From assembly GCA_002401455.1 (NCBI GenBank), contig NVTE01000003.1, positions 225,494 to 289,493 of the forward strand: 64,000 nucleotides of DNA, read 5' to 3'. Positions 62,398 through 64,000 of the stretch are shown here, piece after piece. How positions within the stretch are numbered: the first letter of the stretch is position 1; every line of letters starts with the position of its first letter. The notes beneath the pieces are model-generated. The model worked only from the letters and a program-made list of their open reading frames with translations, ran no database searches and had not been told where the DNA came from. Origin of the DNA: Alphaproteobacteria bacterium. GTDB lineage: Bacteria > Pseudomonadota > Alphaproteobacteria > Sphingomonadales > Emcibacteraceae. Position numbers and translations under genes: made by a program.

Positions 62398-64000
62398 CTT
62401 CTTGTTGCCTAAGCACAAACCGCTGGATTTTTCCGGTTTCGGTTTTCGGCAGGCTGTCCCTATATTCTATGGCGCGGGGGTATTTATAGGGCGCGAGTGT
62501 GCTTTTAATAAATTTTTGCAGCTCTGTAGTCAGGGCCTCGCTGGCGGTAAAATCATCGGCCAGGACAATGAAGGCTTTGACAATTTGGCCCCGGGCTTCA
62601 TCGGGGGAGGCGACGACGGCACATTCGGCGACCGCCGCATGATCCATCAGGGCTTCCTCCACTTCCGGACCGCCAATGTTGTAGCCTGACGAGACAATCA
62701 TGTCATCGTCCCGGGCCTGAAACCAGTAATAACCCTCTTCATCCATACGGTAGGCATCGCCGGTGACATTCCAGCCGTCCCGGACATAGGTGGCCTGACG
62801 GTCGTCGGCGAGATATTTGCAACCGGTCGGTCCCTTGATCGCCAGCCGTCCGACAGTCCCAGCGGGCAGGGGCTGGTCATCGGGCCCCAGGATGCAGGCT
62901 TGATAGCCGGTGATCGGTTTGCCGGTGGCGCCGGGCCGGATGTCGTCGCCGGTGGCGGACAGGAAGATATGGATCATCTCCGTCGCGCCGATGCCGTCAA
63001 TCATCCGGATACCAGTAGCCTGTTCCCAGGCATGGAAGGTCGGTAGCGGCAGATGTTCGCCGGCGGAGACACAGGCGCGCAGGCACGACAGATCATAGTC
63101 GGCCACCTTGCCCAGCATCGCCCGGTAGGCGGTTGGGGCGGTAAAGCTCCACGTGGCCTGAAAGCGCACCAGGGCGTCGAGATAGATATCGGGGCTGCCG
63201 ACTTCCAGCAGCACACTGGTCGCGCCGGCATGAAAAGGAAAAGCCACCAGCGCGCCGAGACCAAAGGTAAAGGCCAGCGGCGGGCTGCCGATGATCACAT
63301 CATCCTGATTAATGCCCAGCAGCTTGTCGCCGACACAGTGACACATGGACATAATATCCTGATGGTAATGCATGGTGCCCTTGGGGTTGCCGGTGGTGCC
63401 GCTGGTGAAGGCGATCAGGGCGATATCTTTGGCAGAGGTGTCGACCGCGGTGAAGGTCACCGGTTTGTCGGCCATGCGGCTTTCCAGCTCTGCTCTTTCG
63501 TCATTATAGGTCAGGATGGTGGTCAGCACCGGGGCTGAGGTCTGGGCTTTCTCCAGTTCTGCTTTCAGCCGCCCGTCACACAGGGCAAAGGCGACTTCGG
63601 CCTTGGTGATCACCGGTATCAGGTCCCGGGCCCGGAGCAGGGGCATGGTGGAAACGGCAATGCCGCCGGCTTTCAGCACCGCAAACCAGCAGGCGACCAT
63701 CATCGGATTATTGGCCGAGCGCAACAGCACCCGGTTGCCACTTTTCAGGCCCATATCGTCGACCAGGACATGGGCGACCTGGTTGGATTTCTCCAAAATA
63801 TCCCGATAGGTCCAGCTGCCGTTCAGGGTCTGGATGGCGACCTTGTCGCCCCGGCCTTCGGCGATATTGCGGTCGAGCAATTCCACAGCCGCATTGAGGC
63901 GGTTCGGGTAGTTAAGGTCAGGTAGGTCGTGGATAAAGTCTGGCAGAGCGCCTGCGGCGGGCATGTTATCCGCGGCAAAATGATCGACGTAGGCGCTCGC
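62387..64000 (-). CDS. Aryl-CoA ligase (benzoate/2-aminobenzoate-CoA ligase type), cut by window edge
   Basis: An AMP-forming acyl-CoA synthetase. The frame is open to the last base: the visible N-terminus reads ASAYVDHFAADNMPAAGALPDF, typical of benzoate-CoA ligases, so the first residues lie beyond the window. An internal ATG at 63964 is not the true start. Motifs: IAFTSGTTGNPKGTMHYHQD (AMP binding, A3), GIGATEMIHIFLS and DDMIVSSGYNIGGPEVEEAL, plus the C-terminal lysine in SLPKTETGKIQRF. It activates an aromatic acid such as benzoate or anthranilate for CoA-dependent breakdown. Confidence 0.9.
   Translation of the reverse strand, partial: ASAYVDHFAADNMPAAGALPDFIHDLPDLNYPNRLNAAVELLDRNIAEGRGDKVAIQTLNGSWTYRDILEKSNQVAHVLVDDMGLKSGNRVLLRSANNPMMVACWFAVLKAGGIAVSTMPLLRARDLIPVITKAEVAFALCDGRLKAELEKAQTSAPVLTTILTYNDERAELESRMADKPVTFTAVDTSAKDIALIAFTSGTTGNPKGTMHYHQDIMSMCHCVGDKLLGINQDDVIIGSPPLAFTFGLGALVAFPFHAGATSVLLEVGSPDIYLDALVRFQATWSFTAPTAYRAMLGKVADYDLSCLRACVSAGEHLPLPTFHAWEQATGIRMIDGIGATEMIHIFLSATGDDIRPGATGKPITGYQACILGPDDQPLPAGTVGRLAIKGPTGCKYLADDRQATYVRDGWNVTGDAYRMDEEGYYWFQARDDDMIVSSGYNIGGPEVEEALMDHAAVAECAVVASPDEARGQIVKAFIVLADDFTASEALTTELQKFIKSTLAPYKYPRAIEYRDSLPKTETGKIQRFVLRQQEAKS

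Overview
The window reads as chromosomal DNA of a free-living, probably marine, alphaproteobacterium. Pointers are a class A RNase P RNA, a consensus CtrA-type motif (TTAA-N7-TTAAC), a Caulobacter-style cpa/tad pilus locus, glnK-amtB behind sigma-54-like promoters, and a TerB/DnaJ co-chaperone. The family compositions would suit an Emcibacterales-like lineage, but that placement is a guess. There are no rRNA genes, tRNA genes, CRISPR arrays, transposases or phage genes that I can see.

Layout. 1-5.5 kb: the 3' end of metH, a lytic transglycosylase-like lipoprotein, then on the minus strand a fused ATP-dependent 5-oxoprolinase (oplAH) followed by a small monooxygenase. 5.5-14.4 kb: a visibly AT-rich accessory stretch. 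It holds a TetR/DODA gene pair divergent from an SDR/azoreductase pair, a membrane-anchored protein, a frameshifted 2OG-Fe(II) oxygenase, a periplasmic caspase-like protease, a beta-barrel-like protein and two small envelope proteins. Copies of one non-coding repeat, all in the same orientation, run through this stretch and mark both of its edges. The repeat matches the promoter, leader and first nine codons of oplAH. 14.4-27.8 kb: housekeeping and envelope genes (djlA-like, EamA exporter, amidase, PilZ, rnpB, dipeptidyl peptidase IV, LysR, GST) and an RND efflux operon with its TetR gene.

28.4-42.8 kb: a complete-looking Flp/Tad pilus operon without a prepilin peptidase gene. Two tandem pilins are followed by cpaB, cpaC, a very short cpaD-like lipoprotein gene, tadG, two tadE-type pseudopilin genes, cpaE, cpaF, tadB, tadC and two TPR lipoprotein genes, one ending in a LytR_C-like domain. 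The last gene encodes an LpoA-like periplasmic protein. Overlapping stops and starts (ATGA) tie most of these together. 42.9-51.2 kb: a TetR gene with a palindromic operator, a DUF1348 gene, an LCAT-like lipoprotein acyltransferase, a copper module (a metal-binding-motif/AraC regulator plus a P-type ATPase with two YHS domains) and a matrixin-like zinc protease. 51.5-64 kb: a ubiquinone hydroxylase, glnK-amtB, a second amt, a DapC-like aminotransferase, ftsK, lolA, a likely small RNA with CU-rich loops, a conserved hypothetical, xthA, and an aryl-CoA ligase that runs off the right edge.

The most unusual signal is the repeat family of the accessory region. Each longer copy carries short dyads (one pair shows compensating changes), and three copies outside oplAH still encode a micro-ORF beginning MDxKWxFWI. 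In one copy that micro-ORF overlaps the start of the next gene. Other points of interest are a nine-C tract that separates the iron ligands of the 2OG oxygenase, the metal-motif/AraC copper regulator, the cell-wall-like proteins at the end of the tad operon, and the anti-Shine-Dalgarno-type small RNA. All calls rest on reading sequence and translations; no database search was run.
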